NCBI RefSeq assembly: GCF_001652265.1
Contig: NZ_LWBS01000253.1
Coordinates: forward strand, 12,362 to 76,361
DNA: 64,000 bases
DNA from: Rhizobium leguminosarum
Lineage (GTDB): Bacteria > Pseudomonadota > Alphaproteobacteria > Rhizobiales > Rhizobiaceae
Direction of reading: 5' to 3'
In this document: positions 35,416-44,298 of the stretch, piece by piece
Numbering within the stretch: the stretch's first letter is position 1
Layout: each line of letters begins with the position of its first letter
Position numbers and translations under genes: made by a program
Notes under the pieces: generated by a model
What the model was told of the DNA's origin: nothing
The model's input: the letters and a program-made list of their open reading frames with translations, nothing else
Databases searched by the model: none

Positions 35416-36137
35416 TGCAGAACCATCCCCCCGACAGCCTGCCCAGCGGCCACCGATCGAGCGACAACCGCGGCTTCCTCTTCGCTGACAGGCCTGAAAC
35501 TCACCCGATCGCCTGCCCGAAGCAGGAACGGCGTGGCCCGTGCAGGATCAAAAAGCCGCAGCGGCGTCCGGCCGATGAACCGCCAGCCGCTTGGCCCGGG
35601 AACGGAATTGATACTCGCCTGCTTGCCGCCGATACCGATCGCGCTCGCCTCAATTCTCTGCCGGGGCGTAGCAAGACGGGGCGTATGAAGTATCTCTGGC
35701 AGCCCGCCGAGATAGGCAAAGCCGGGCGCAAACCCGATCATGTAAACGCGATATTCAGCCGACGAATGAAGTTCAATAAGCTGGGAGGCCGTGAGTTCTT
35801 TCATGGCCGCAAGCTCCTCTAGATCCATCCCCACCGTTCCGCCATAAACGACCGGAATGTCAAAGCGCCGTGAGGGACTGTCGCCAATGACAAGACTGTC
35901 CAGCCGGTGCCACAATTCCGCCGCAAGACCCCGCCCGCGAACGATCTCGGGATCATAGGCAACCATAAGCGAGCGGTAGGTCGGCACAAGTTCCTCGACG
36001 CCATCGATCGGCACATCCGTCAGGCTCTGCGTCAGCGCGATGACACGCTGGCTGATCACCTCGTCAATGATGTCGGAAAGCTCAACGGACAAGGCGCTGT
36101 CGCCGCAAGCAAGAATGCGCGGAAACGTTTTGGCCAT
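35412..36137 (-). CDS. pxpB: 5-oxoprolinase subunit B (KipI family)
   Basis: 241-residue protein with ILACGDSALSVEL, EELVPTYRSLMVAYDP and YMIGFAPGFAYLGGLP, then TPRLATPRQRI and GIGGKQASINSVPGPSGWRFIG. These are signature blocks of KipI/PxpB. The ATG at 36137 with AAGGGA upstream gives the family length; the in-frame upstream extension to 36227 has no homology. It is first in the six-gene minus-strand operon. Confidence 0.9.
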   Translation of the reverse strand: MAKTFPRILACGDSALSVELSDIIDEVISQRVIALTQSLTDVPIDGVEELVPTYRSLMVAYDPEIVRGRGLAAELWHRLDSLVIGDSPSRRFDIPVVYGGTVGMDLEELAAMKELTASQLIELHSSAEYRVYMIGFAPGFAYLGGLPEILHTPRLATPRQRIEASAIGIGGKQASINSVPGPSGWRFIGRTPLRLFDPARATPFLLRAGDRVSFRPVSEEEAAVVARSVAAGQAVGGMVLQ

Positions 36138-36203
36138 TGTGCGCCGATCCCTTTCATCCACTACGGGCAGGCGCGATTCACACCTGGTTTTGGCTATTGC
36201 TAT

Positions 36204-36215
36204 TTCAGTATACCA
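36204..36215. promoter_or_regulatory. GTATAC motif in the pxpB/pxpA divergent promoter
   Basis: TTCAGTATACCA lies between the divergent oxoprolinase operons and is identical to 27662-27673. A TGTATGTCA half-like element follows. It is a candidate operator for one of the two GntR regulators encoded in the operon it would control. Confidence 0.5.
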
Positions 36216-36321
36216 ACTGTATGTCAACTAAATCCGCTGTCAACCCGATGCCACAAAATGCAACCGCGCGGGAACAGTTTTATTGCCGGAAAGCAGGCGC
36301 ACCCTGCAAGGAGTCTTTCGC

Positions 36322-37095
36322 ATGGCAACCGTCGATCTCAATTGTGATATGGGGGAAAGCTTCGGCGCCTACACGATTGGCGATGACAAGGTGATGCTAG
36401 AGCTCGTCTCTACCGCAAACATCGCCTGCGGCTTTCACGCGGGCGACCCGGTGGTGATGCGCGACACAATTCTGGCCGCCAAGGCCAAAGGCGTGGCGAT
36501 CGGCGCTCATCCGTCTTTTATGGATCTCTATGGGTTTGGCCGCCGGCGCATATCCGGCGAGCGCCCGGAAGATCTGGAAGCGCAGATCATCTATCAGATT
36601 GCCGCGATGCAAGGCATGGCGTCGGCTCTTTCCTGGCCGATGACCCATGTCAAGACCCATGGATCCCTCGGCAACATGGCAGCTGTCGATGCTGAACTCG
36701 CCGCGGTCTGCGTTCGCGCCATTAAGGCTGTCGATCCGACGCTGGCGTTCGTTACCCTGCCCTATTCGGAAACAATGAAGGCGGCCGACAAGGCCGGCCT
36801 TCGCGTTGTCTATGAGGTCTATGCCGACCGGACCTATGACGACGCGGGCATGCTGACCTCCCGCCAGATCGAGGGATCGGTCATTCACGATCCGCAGCAG
36901 AGCGTCGCTCAGGCTCTGTCGATGATTCGGGACGGCATTATCCCGACCGTGGGCGGAAGGAAGCTGCCGGTCGATGCGGCAACGATCTGCGTTCATGGCG
37001 ACAATCCCGGCTCCGTTGCGACCGCACGCGCTTTGCGCACGGCGCTCGCCGAGCACGGCATCGATATCGCTCCTTTTGCAAAGCCCTCTTTCTGA
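36322..37095 (+). CDS. pxpA: 5-oxoprolinase subunit A (LamB/YcsF family)
   Basis: 257-residue protein starting VDLNCDMGESFGAY and continuing ANIACGFHAGDPVVM, GAHPSFMDLYGFGRR, HVKTHGSLGNMA and VYEVYADRTYDDAGML. All are hallmark LamB/YcsF blocks. AAGGAG lies eight bases before the ATG at 36322. It supplies the ring-opening subunit that works with PxpB and PxpC on the opposite strand. The transaminase gene follows 14 bases later. Confidence 0.92.
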   Translation: MATVDLNCDMGESFGAYTIGDDKVMLELVSTANIACGFHAGDPVVMRDTILAAKAKGVAIGAHPSFMDLYGFGRRRISGERPEDLEAQIIYQIAAMQGMASALSWPMTHVKTHGSLGNMAAVDAELAAVCVRAIKAVDPTLAFVTLPYSETMKAADKAGLRVVYEVYADRTYDDAGMLTSRQIEGSVIHDPQQSVAQALSMIRDGIIPTVGGRKLPVDAATICVHGDNPGSVATARALRTALAEHGIDIAPFAKPSF

Positions 37096-37109
37096 CTGAG
37101 GACATCTTA

Positions 37110-37964
37110 TTGACCCGCACTGTCTATCTGAATGGCGCCTGGTTTCACGAGACCGAGGCGAGAGTCTCCGTTTTCGACCGCGGTTTCCTGTTCGCTGATG
37201 CAATCTACGAAGTCACTGCAGTAATCGGCGGCAAGCTGATAGATTATTATGGGCATGCCGCTCGTCTTCAGCGGTCGCTTTCAGAGCTCGGAATCGACTG
37301 CCCGCTTTCGGAGGCATCGTTGCTTGATGTCCACCGGGACATCGTTCGCCGCAACCAGCTGGACGAGGGGCTGATCTATCTGCAGATCAGCCGTGGCGTT
37401 GCCGATCGCGATTTTGCATATCCGGCCAATGCGCTTCCGACCCTGGTGCTTTTCACCCAGGCGAAGCCGGTACTGAACAATCCTCGCAGCGAAACCGGCC
37501 TTTCGATCGCCACCCTACCGGACTGGCGGTGGGAACGCCGGGACATCAAGACGGTACAGTTGCTCTATCCGTCGATGGCGAAGATGGAAGCCATGCGGCG
37601 GGGCGCGGACGATGCCTGGCTGGTCCAGGACGGCCTTGTCACCGAAGGCAGCGCCGCGACGGCCCATATCGTAAAGGCGGATGGGACCCTGGTCACGCGC
37701 GGTCTGTCCAATGCCCTGCTGCATGGGATCACGCGCGCAAGCATCATTGATCTTGCTCGCGGCGCCGGAATGGTCGTCGAGGAACGGGCGTTTTCCGTTA
37801 CCGAGGCCCAGCAGGCTGCCGAAGCCTTCATCACCTCTGCCACCAACTTCGCAACGTCGGTAGTCAAGATTGACGACTTCATCATCGGTGATGGTAAGCC
37901 GGGCCCCATCGCCGGAAATTTGCGCAAGCTCTACACCAAGACACGATTGGCTACGGCAATCTGA
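37110..37964 (+). CDS. Class IV aminotransferase, D-amino acid transaminase-like
   Basis: 284-residue PLP-fold-type IV enzyme. The N-terminal VSVFDRGFLFADAIYEVTAV, the PLP lysine in RRDIKTVQLLYP, and DGLVTEGSAATAHIV, followed by TRGLSNALLHGITR for phosphate binding, match D-amino acid transaminases. A TTG start at 37110 with GAGGA upstream is used. It is in an operon with pxpA. It could transaminate D-glutamate or another D-amino acid freed by the cluster and feed the D-2-hydroxyacid dehydrogenase. Confidence 0.85.
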   Translation: MTRTVYLNGAWFHETEARVSVFDRGFLFADAIYEVTAVIGGKLIDYYGHAARLQRSLSELGIDCPLSEASLLDVHRDIVRRNQLDEGLIYLQISRGVADRDFAYPANALPTLVLFTQAKPVLNNPRSETGLSIATLPDWRWERRDIKTVQLLYPSMAKMEAMRRGADDAWLVQDGLVTEGSAATAHIVKADGTLVTRGLSNALLHGITRASIIDLARGAGMVVEERAFSVTEAQQAAEAFITSATNFATSVVKIDDFIIGDGKPGPIAGNLRKLYTKTRLATAI

Positions 37965-38154
37965 GAAAACAAGATACTCACCAGGATCCATTTAGGGCAT
38001 CACCGTCAGGACATCGAATAGGGGACGTCAAAGCCGCTCGCCTTGAACGGATTCGAACCGCGGACCCGTCGACTATTTAGCGAAGCCATTGATAACTTCG
38101 GTGATTTAGATGAAACTGCGCGATCATGTCTAATGTGGGTGGCGGCTTATTGAA

Positions 38155-38310
38155 ATGCCTGATCTTCATGGGAGATTCCGGCCGCTTCGCTTCGATCATC
38201 AAATCATCATCGATCAGGTTCTCGAACGCGCTGAGAACGTCATCGTTCTCATCGGCTCAAGCCACCACCGCCCGCTCGCCGCGCATTCCCTGACGGCTCT
38301 AGCTATGTGA
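38155..38310 (+). pseudogene. Adenylyltransferase (NadM-like) N-terminal fragment
   Basis: A 51-codon frame reads GRFRPLRFDHQIIIDQVLE and then ENVIVLIGSSHHRPL. This resembles the first 45 residues of NMN adenylyltransferases of the NadM-Nudix type. The catalytic HxGH motif is lost (LRFDHQ in its place). The frame ends inside the 3' end of the NmrA-like gene. It is the only recognisable content of the 334-base gap after the transaminase gene. Confidence 0.4.
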
Positions 38311-39234
38311 GCTCCACGTTAGGAAGGTCTCTGGTTTGACGCCATCCGTCCGCGCCTTCTCGATCAGCGGCCCGAGGGTTTCATTGACGAATTCTTCCAT
38401 TGTCGTGAGCAGTGCAGGACGATCATCGTGAAACTTTACACGCCCATCGTTAAGAGCAGCCAAGGTGTCGTTATCGTAGACCCACCGTCCGAGAGTTCCG
38501 AACCTCTCCCGGAATACCGCCTCGACTTCGCGATCGCTCCTATTGATGAAGCGATAGTCCACCTCTCTACCGAGTGCCCGGCTGATAATCCCGGCGATCT
38601 CGGTCATCGTGTAATCGATGCCCAGTTGCTTTACAGATCGGTGCTGGTCAGTCGGCGTGTCGAACTCCTTCGCTGCGAGATCCGCGATGTCCTGAATGGC
38701 AACCCAAGGAGTTTTCACGTTGGGGTCAAGCGACCAGCCCATCCTATCGTGATGCGCGATCGAGTCGATCCACCCGGACAGGTCCTGCATGAACCAGCCA
38801 CCCTGCAGGTGCACCAATTTAATGTCGCGTAGTCGGTTGAGGATCTGATCCAGGATATGGAAGCCCTGGAAATGGCCGGTGTTTCCGCTGACCTCGGATC
38901 CCATCCCGGTCAGGCTCACGGCCAATTTCACAGGGGAATCCCGAAGTGCGTCGAAAAACCGAAGCGCTACTGTAGGGTAGTGCCCATGGAGGTCCTCCGA
39001 GCCCCAAATGGTTTTGACCATCAGGAACGCAGCGTCAGCGTCTTCGAAGAACGTGTTCAGCTCACCAGCACCTGTGTCGAAGCTGCCAATGAGCGGTTCT
39101 GCTCCTTTCGCGACAAGTGCATCGAGGGCGGGCCCTCCTCTCGAAAGAGCTTTGACTGAATGGCCATTGGCCAAGAGGTTCTCGGTAAGTTTGGCACCGA
39201 TCCTGCCGGTCGCGCCAACCACGGCTATACGCAT
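38299..39234 (-). CDS. NAD(P)-binding protein, NmrA/atypical SDR family
   Basis: 311-residue atypical SDR. The N-terminal glycine motif GATGRIGAKL is followed by LLANGHSVKALSRGG. Later blocks are LAVSLTGMGSEVSG and LQGGWFMQDLSGWI. No canonical YxxxK pair is obvious, as in NmrA-like redox sensors and azoreductase-like reductases. It is divergent from an AraC-type regulator 74 bases away, which likely controls it. Confidence 0.83.
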   Translation of the reverse strand: MRIAVVGATGRIGAKLTENLLANGHSVKALSRGGPALDALVAKGAEPLIGSFDTGAGELNTFFEDADAAFLMVKTIWGSEDLHGHYPTVALRFFDALRDSPVKLAVSLTGMGSEVSGNTGHFQGFHILDQILNRLRDIKLVHLQGGWFMQDLSGWIDSIAHHDRMGWSLDPNVKTPWVAIQDIADLAAKEFDTPTDQHRSVKQLGIDYTMTEIAGIISRALGREVDYRFINRSDREVEAVFRERFGTLGRWVYDNDTLAALNDGRVKFHDDRPALLTTMEEFVNETLGPLIEKARTDGVKPETFLTWSSHS

Positions 39235-39307
39235 GGATGATCTCCTGAAGTTGCTGAACCAGGAGCCTAAAGGATTGCGCCGCGAGCAAAAGTGGAGATA
39301 ATGCCAT

Positions 39308-40132
39308 ATGATCTCGAAATCGGGCCAACCTTCGAATAAGCCACCCTGCAGTACCGCGATAGATCTAAGCCTCTCGCATGGGCCGGCGATGGCAATCAGG
39401 ATGGACTTCGCCGACTATGAAGCCGAGGGGGTGCAGCACCAGCACCCGCAGGGTCAACTGATCCTGGCGCTCCATGGCGCGGTGACCTGCAGAGCGGAAA
39501 GCGGGGTCTGGATCGTTCCGCCCGACTGCGGAGTTTGGATACCCGGTGGCGTTCCGCACAGTAATCAGGTCACGTCCAATGCTCGTCTAACGTACCTGTT
39601 TGTCGAGCCCGGCGCGGCCATGCTTCCGGCTGTATGCTGCACGCTTTCGGTATCGCCGATGCTTCGGGAGATGATACACCGGGTAGCGGACCTATCGGAA
39701 AATCACGCGCGCGACGCTCATGTCGATCGCCTCGTGCGGGTCATGCTCGATGAGCTCGCGCTGATGCCGCGGGAGAGGCTGGAGCTACCTGTCTCTGATC
39801 ATCCAAAGATCGCCGTGATCGCTGCGGCTCTTCTGGCAGACCCGAGCGACCGCCGTACCCTCGGCCAATGGGCTGAGCATGTCGCCGTCAGTGAGCGATC
39901 GTTGAAGAGGCTTATGGTCCAACAGACAGGATTGAGCTTCGGCCGTTGGCGGCGTCAGCTACATCTAGTCATCGCGCTGCGGGAACTTGCCGGCGGTGCG
40001 ACAGTCCAGCGGGTAGCAGGAGACTTAGGGTATGAATCCACGACGGCCTTCATCGTCATGTTCAGGAAGGCGCTTGGGACCACGCCATCGCGCTACTTTG
40101 CCGATCGGCTTTTGAGCGCCGAGCGTGCGTGA
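39308..40132 (+). CDS. AraC-family transcriptional regulator
   Basis: 274-residue regulator with an N-terminal cupin-like sensor (EAEGVQHQHPQGQLILAL, VPPDCGVWIPGGVPHSN). A C-terminal pair of helix-turn-helices follows (LGQWAEHVAVSERSLKRLM and VQRVAGDLGYESTTAFIVMFRKALGTTPSRYF, described by their ends). The layout is that of small-molecule-sensing AraC proteins. It is divergent from the NmrA-like gene and probably activates it. Confidence 0.88.
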   Translation: MISKSGQPSNKPPCSTAIDLSLSHGPAMAIRMDFADYEAEGVQHQHPQGQLILALHGAVTCRAESGVWIVPPDCGVWIPGGVPHSNQVTSNARLTYLFVEPGAAMLPAVCCTLSVSPMLREMIHRVADLSENHARDAHVDRLVRVMLDELALMPRERLELPVSDHPKIAVIAAALLADPSDRRTLGQWAEHVAVSERSLKRLMVQQTGLSFGRWRRQLHLVIALRELAGGATVQRVAGDLGYESTTAFIVMFRKALGTTPSRYFADRLLSAERA

Positions 40133-40246
40133 GACGTCGCCCATCCAAAGTATCGGCGGCGATAATCGTAAGTCAACTTTCTGACTGAAGGGGGAGGATG
40201 CCAGCTAACAGGCACCTAGCAGTGATCCTCGCAGACTTGGCCTGGC

Positions 40247-40447
40247 GTGCGCCAAGCCGATGGCTGGTTGGCGGCAGAACTGCTCACGTCAAAAACTGAG
40301 CGTTGTCCAATCCGTGCGTGCCATGGGCAGAACTGCGGATGGCTGTTTCTCGACCACTCTCGTAACGGCCATCGTCGCTGGTGTTCGGACAAGACATGCG
40401 GATCGCACGCAAGAGTGCGGAAGCTCCGGGCTGCGCACTCCGATTGA
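40247..40447 (+). pseudogene. CGNR zinc-finger protein, C-terminal fragment
   Basis: The frame reads RCPIRACHGQNCGWLFLDHS, then NGHRRWCSDKTCGSHARVRK, a CGNR zinc finger with its four cysteines (CGNR itself reads CGSH). The N-terminal ABATE domain that normally precedes it is absent. It is a remnant of a transcription-factor-like gene. The rest of 40133-40246 shows nothing. Confidence 0.6.
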
Positions 40448-40604
40448 GGTATTGCGACAGACAGCGAGCGCCGACGACGCTACCAATCATCCTGTCCATC
40501 ATTGACAGTTGCCCAGCTCGGCTGCGGTTCATTGGTGTGAAGTTACTCAGAGAAACCTTTGCCTTCTTTGGATAAGCCAGAGGGATTCGTTAATCTGAGC
40601 ACGC

Positions 40605-40636
40605 AAAAAAGGGCCGGAGACAGTGTCTCACGGCCC
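40605..40636 (-). terminator. Intrinsic terminator for the minus-strand genes
   Basis: GGGCCG and CGGCCC enclose an inner GAGAC/GTCTC stem at 40611-40636. On the minus strand the hairpin is followed by TTTTTT (40605-40610). It lies about 135 bases after the stop of the gene ending at 40771. The surrounding 40448-40770 holds nothing else recognisable. Confidence 0.7.
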
Positions 40637-40770
40637 AGGTTCTCGTCGAGCGAGGAGGGAGGAGAACCACATCGAGAAGATGAGATTGGCAGGTCATGGT
40701 CAAACCGTAACCCCTTACCCGGGCCAAGGTTTGCCAAGCGGCAGAACTCATCGAGCCGAGTGCAGTCTGG

Positions 40771-41160
40771 CTATCTCTTGAGAACTGAAAGCTGCCTCTC
40801 GAAGTCGCCCAGATCGAAATAGTCACGCCAGACAGTGATTATCCCGTTCTCGACTGTTACCGTACCCATGACCGGCAACGTGATTGTCCCGCCGCTTTCA
40901 TGGGTGAACACATCGATGCGTTCGTTGAGGACGACGTTTCCTGATGCCGCGATGTTCGTGACGGCCCAATCTACCTTGAACGCCGTTCCCACACCGAAGT
41001 CCTCGTGAAACTTCCGGACGTTATCTCGGCCGGTGATCTTTGGCAGGGGTACGTTGTCGTAGAGGACGTCATCCGACAGCATTGCAAGCGCATCCTCTAT
41101 GCGATTAGCGGTCCAGTGGCCGAAGAAAGCGGTGGCGATATCGATGGGGTTGGTGGACAT
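40771..41160 (-). CDS. SnoaL/limonene-epoxide-hydrolase-like (NTF2 fold) protein
   Basis: 129-residue cystatin-like NTF2-fold protein. It starts with a family-typical helix (IDIATAFFGHWTANRIEDAL) and shows MLSDDVLYDNVPLP and the C-terminal ITVWRDYFDLGDFERQL. The Asp/Arg pair WRDYFD resembles limonene-1,2-epoxide hydrolases. It is last of three minus-strand genes ending at a strong terminator. Confidence 0.8.
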   Translation of the reverse strand: MSTNPIDIATAFFGHWTANRIEDALAMLSDDVLYDNVPLPKITGRDNVRKFHEDFGVGTAFKVDWAVTNIAASGNVVLNERIDVFTHESGGTITLPVMGTVTVENGIITVWRDYFDLGDFERQLSVLKR

Positions 41161-41180
41161 GGTTGTTCTCCAGAAAGAGT

Positions 41181-41783
41181 TTAAGCGAACTTGACGAAAT
41201 TTATTGCCGGCAAAGGTCCGCCGGGGAACTGCGTGAGCTTGCCGCCGATCGAAATCGGTCCAAGGTCGACGCCGGCAAAACCGAGTTGTGCTATCAAAGC
41301 CGCGACCTCTGCCTTCGCGCCATCGTCATCTCCCGAGTAGAAGAGGACACGGCTCCCGCCTTCCGCATGCGGGTCAGCGGACAGAAGGGCAGCAAGAAGA
41401 TGATTGAAAGCCTTGACCACCCTCGCTCCCGGCACCAGGTCGGCAACGATCTCGGTCGACAGCCGTCCATGGAGATCCGCGGGCTTGAACAGCGGCGCCT
41501 CGATCGGATTGTTGGCGTCGATGACGATCCGACCATTCCAGTTCGGCAGACCGGCAAGGGCTGAAGGGAGCTTCGACCAGGGGACGGCGATGAGAACGAT
41601 ATCCGCCTGTGCCGCCGCTTCAATGGTACCGGCTGTGATATGAGGAGCGAGCTCCTGTGCCAAGCTCGCAAGCGTCTCCGGCCCGCGGCTGTTGGCGATA
41701 GTTGCCGCAATCCCATTTCGTGCGAGGATCCTTGCAAAGGCCGCGCCGATGTTTCCAGCTCCGATGATGCCGATGGTGGCCAT
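41181..41783 (-). CDS. NADPH-dependent F420 reductase-like oxidoreductase
   Basis: 200-residue Rossmann protein of the F420_oxidored/NADP-reductase family. The motif IGIIGAGNIGAAFARIL is followed by NSRGPETL, VLIAVPWSKLP, VIDANNPI and VVKAFNHLLA. Rhizobia are not known to make coenzyme F420 as a main cofactor, so it probably uses another partner. It lies between the NTF2-fold gene and an SDR gene, 20 and 30 bases away. Confidence 0.83.
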   Translation of the reverse strand: MATIGIIGAGNIGAAFARILARNGIAATIANSRGPETLASLAQELAPHITAGTIEAAAQADIVLIAVPWSKLPSALAGLPNWNGRIVIDANNPIEAPLFKPADLHGRLSTEIVADLVPGARVVKAFNHLLAALLSADPHAEGGSRVLFYSGDDDGAKAEVAALIAQLGFAGVDLGPISIGGKLTQFPGGPLPAINFVKFA

Positions 41784-41813
41784 GTCTTTTCTCCTATTGG
41801 ATGGGTGTTAGGA

Positions 41814-42608
41814 TCAAGCGGATTGGCCGCCATCGACGTTGAGCGTGGCGCCGGTAATGTAGCCAGCGTCCGGCCCTACGAGGAACGCGACAGCCGCGGC
41901 AATATCCTCTGGCTGTCCGTAGCGACCGAGTGCTGCAAGCTTGTTCAAGCTTTCTGCGAACGGACCGTCCTGTGGGTTCATGTCGGTGTTGATCGCACCG
42001 GGCTGGATGACGTTGACGGTGATGTTTCGCGGGCCGAGGTCGCGGGACCAGCCGCGGGTATAAGCAGCCACTGCCGCCTTAGTGGCGACGTAGTCAGCTG
42101 CGCCGGCGAATGGAATGTGGACGGCCCCTGTGGTGCCGATCGAGACGATCCGGCCGCCATCGGTCATCAGCGGTGCCGCGGCACGGACAGCGGCGACGAC
42201 GCCTTTCACATTGATGTCAATCTGGCGATCGAAGGCGGCAATATCCGCCTGCGCATCATCGACCATGCCTGTGACGAAAACACCGGCCGAGTTCACCAGT
42301 ATATCGAGCCTGCCAAAAGCATCATGGACCGTGCGAACCAGTGCCGCGACGTCCGCCGTGACGGCCTGATCTGCTTTCACGGCAAGCGCGCGGCGGCCCG
42401 TGTTTTCGATCTCCCTGACGAGCTCATCGGCGCGATTGGCCGAAGCGGCATAGCTGAATACGACATCCACGCCGTCACGGGCGAGGCGCCGGACAATCGC
42501 GGCGCCGATACCTCGGGATCCGCCGGTGACGAGCGCGACCTTGCCGGCGAGTGGTTGATGTATCTGGGTCATTACCTTCAAATCCTGTTTGTTCGATGAC
42601 GTGAACAT
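41814..42608 (-). CDS. Short-chain dehydrogenase/reductase (SDR)
   Basis: 264-residue classical SDR with TGGSRGIGAAIV, NSAG, the catalytic Ser in VSIGTTGAVH, and the YxxxK pair in DYVATKAAV. A C-terminal NVDGGQSA closes the fold. An internal ATG at 42572 is equally possible as the start. It heads a three-gene operon and is divergent from a LysR regulator. Confidence 0.87.
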   Translation of the reverse strand: MFTSSNKQDLKVMTQIHQPLAGKVALVTGGSRGIGAAIVRRLARDGVDVVFSYAASANRADELVREIENTGRRALAVKADQAVTADVAALVRTVHDAFGRLDILVNSAGVFVTGMVDDAQADIAAFDRQIDINVKGVVAAVRAAAPLMTDGGRIVSIGTTGAVHIPFAGAADYVATKAAVAAYTRGWSRDLGPRNITVNVIQPGAINTDMNPQDGPFAESLNKLAALGRYGQPEDIAAAVAFLVGPDAGYITGATLNVDGGQSA

Positions 42609-42628
42609 GGCCCACCGATTTCATTTTG

Positions 42629-42641
42629 ATTAGCCGCTAAT
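42629..42641. promoter_or_regulatory. Palindrome, candidate LysR binding site
   Basis: ATTAGCCGCTAAT is a perfect 5-3-5 palindrome in the 69-base gap between the divergent SDR and LysR genes. It contains a T-N11-A spacing. This is the expected place for a LysR-type operator. Confidence 0.55.
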
Positions 42642-42677
42642 AGACGCTATCCGTTTCAAGTGATTATTGAAGGTGGA

Positions 42678-43610
42678 ATGATGGAAAGTCTGGCGAACCT
42701 GGAGTCATTTGTCCGAAGCGCCGAACTCGGCAGCTTCTCGGCTGCGGCGCGGCGGCTTGGCCTGACGCCGGCTGGCGTCAGCCGCAACGTTGCGGCGCTC
42801 GAAAGCAACTTGCAGCTTCGGTTGTTTCATCGCAGCACTCGCAGTCTCAAACTCACAGAGGCCGGCGAACGGTTCCTCACCTCCATCCGCGATCATCTTG
42901 AGAACCTACAGGGTGCGATCGCGGAGGCCTCACAGACGGACGGGCAGCCAGCTGGGACGCTGAAGGTTAGCATGGGTCCGACCTTCGGTATCGGCTATAT
43001 CCTGCCGATGCTGCCCGCGTTCAGGCAGCGATATCCTCTTATTCGGCCCGAGTGGATGTTCGAGAACCGGCAGGTCGACCTGATCGCCGAAGGATATGAT
43101 GCAGCGATCGGTGGTGGCTTCGAACTTGCTCAGGGCGTGGTCGCCAGAACGCTGGCACCTGCCCATTTGATCGCGGTCGCCTCCCCCGCCTATCTCGAAG
43201 GCCGGTCGCGGATCGCTGCCCCAGTTGATCTCGCAGAGATGGACGGTATCGTCATGCGATCTCTGCGAACCGGCCGTGTGACCCAGAGGCAGATGCGTAA
43301 CGCCGCAGGGGAAGAGGAGGCAATCTCCCTGAAAGAAACGATCGTCGTCAACGATCCCGCCGCCATGCGAGCGGCCGCGATCCTGGGGCTGGGGGTTACG
43401 CTGCTTGCCAAGCCGGACGCATTGCCTCACCTGGAGAGGGCCGAGCTCGTGCGATTGCTACCAACGTGGTGGGTGGATGCCGGGCCGATATCGATCTATT
43501 ACGCAAGCAAGACGCTGCTTCCCGCGAAGACGCGCGTGTTCATTGACTTCGTTATTGATTGGTTTCAGCGCGAGCGGTACCCAGAGCGCTTCGCGGGCAG
43601 CTTGGGGTGA
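42678..43610 (+). CDS. LysR-family transcriptional regulator
   Basis: 310-residue regulator. The winged HTH is at the N-terminus (LESFVRSAELGSFSAAARRL, then GVSRNVAALESNLQLRLFHR), followed by the two-lobed effector domain with LKVSMGPTFGIGYILPMLPAF. The ATG at 42678 follows AAGGTGG; the next ATG is equally well placed. It likely controls the divergent SDR operon and itself. Confidence 0.9.
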   Translation: MMESLANLESFVRSAELGSFSAAARRLGLTPAGVSRNVAALESNLQLRLFHRSTRSLKLTEAGERFLTSIRDHLENLQGAIAEASQTDGQPAGTLKVSMGPTFGIGYILPMLPAFRQRYPLIRPEWMFENRQVDLIAEGYDAAIGGGFELAQGVVARTLAPAHLIAVASPAYLEGRSRIAAPVDLAEMDGIVMRSLRTGRVTQRQMRNAAGEEEAISLKETIVVNDPAAMRAAAILGLGVTLLAKPDALPHLERAELVRLLPTWWVDAGPISIYYASKTLLPAKTRVFIDFVIDWFQRERYPERFAGSLG

Positions 43611-43796
43611 GAGCCTTGGTTGTTCTCACTCAGCGGAAGCGCCGTCCCTGTCACACCTTGACCAAGAAGCTTGCTAACAACTCCAGGGCTGCCGCCATGA
43701 CGGGGACGGCAGCTTCGCGTCGCCAATTGCGATCGGATTAATGGCTTCTTTACGTTGGGATAAGGGAAAGCAGCTCAGCCATTCCCTTGCTTCTGG

Positions 43797-44141
43797 ATGG
43801 CTTGTAAAACGCCTCGTATGTTGGAGCTATTGACTAGCGCGCATGAGAGCATCAATTTTTCCATCAGGGTCGTGCTCGGCATAGACGTTGCGATCTTCGT
43901 TGCCGGTGGCATGTATCACTTGCTCATGAACGAGCGCCTTGCCAAGGCTTCGAAATTCGGCAACATTACCTATACAACTCCGTTCACGATCCACACCGGG
44001 ATCGCTTGGGGCTCTCCGGAGTGTCCGCAAGAGATCAGAGACGAGTATTTACATCTTCGCAGTCAAAGGCTGAAGCACAGCGCTGTCGTTGCGATCCCCA
44101 TGTTGTTCTACCTCATTTTCCTTCGGCCTTATTATCAGTAG
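43797..44141 (+). CDS. Hypothetical small membrane protein
   Basis: 114-residue frame with two hydrophobic segments (IRVVLGIDVAIFVAGGMYHLL near residues 24-44, given by its ends, and VVAIPMLFYLIFL at the C-terminus). The short loop between them contains ECPQEIRDEYLHLRSQRLK. I do not recognise the family. A start at 43818 is also possible; neither has a strong ribosome site. The gap before it (43611-43796) holds nothing recognisable. Confidence 0.45.
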   Translation: MACKTPRMLELLTSAHESINFSIRVVLGIDVAIFVAGGMYHLLMNERLAKASKFGNITYTTPFTIHTGIAWGSPECPQEIRDEYLHLRSQRLKHSAVVAIPMLFYLIFLRPYYQ

Positions 44142-44298
44142 CGACACGAAGACCGCTTCTCTGATCGGGCATTTCGTCGCTTCTTCCTGGAATGTCCGCT
44201 GGATGGGCGATGGGAACTTCGGTGTCTCGCGGCCGTTTGGTTGCAGATGCGGCGTATCGGGCGGACATCCTGCGCCTCGGGCGGCAGAAGAGATCGTC

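Noticed and set aside
38041..38075. tRNA 3'-end-like sequence (GATTCGAACC with flanks), with a similar one near 54838-54870
   Set aside because: The T-loop consensus is present, but the stem does not pair over five bases, and no acceptor, anticodon or D arm can be built around either copy. A tRNA-derived attachment site cannot be supported.
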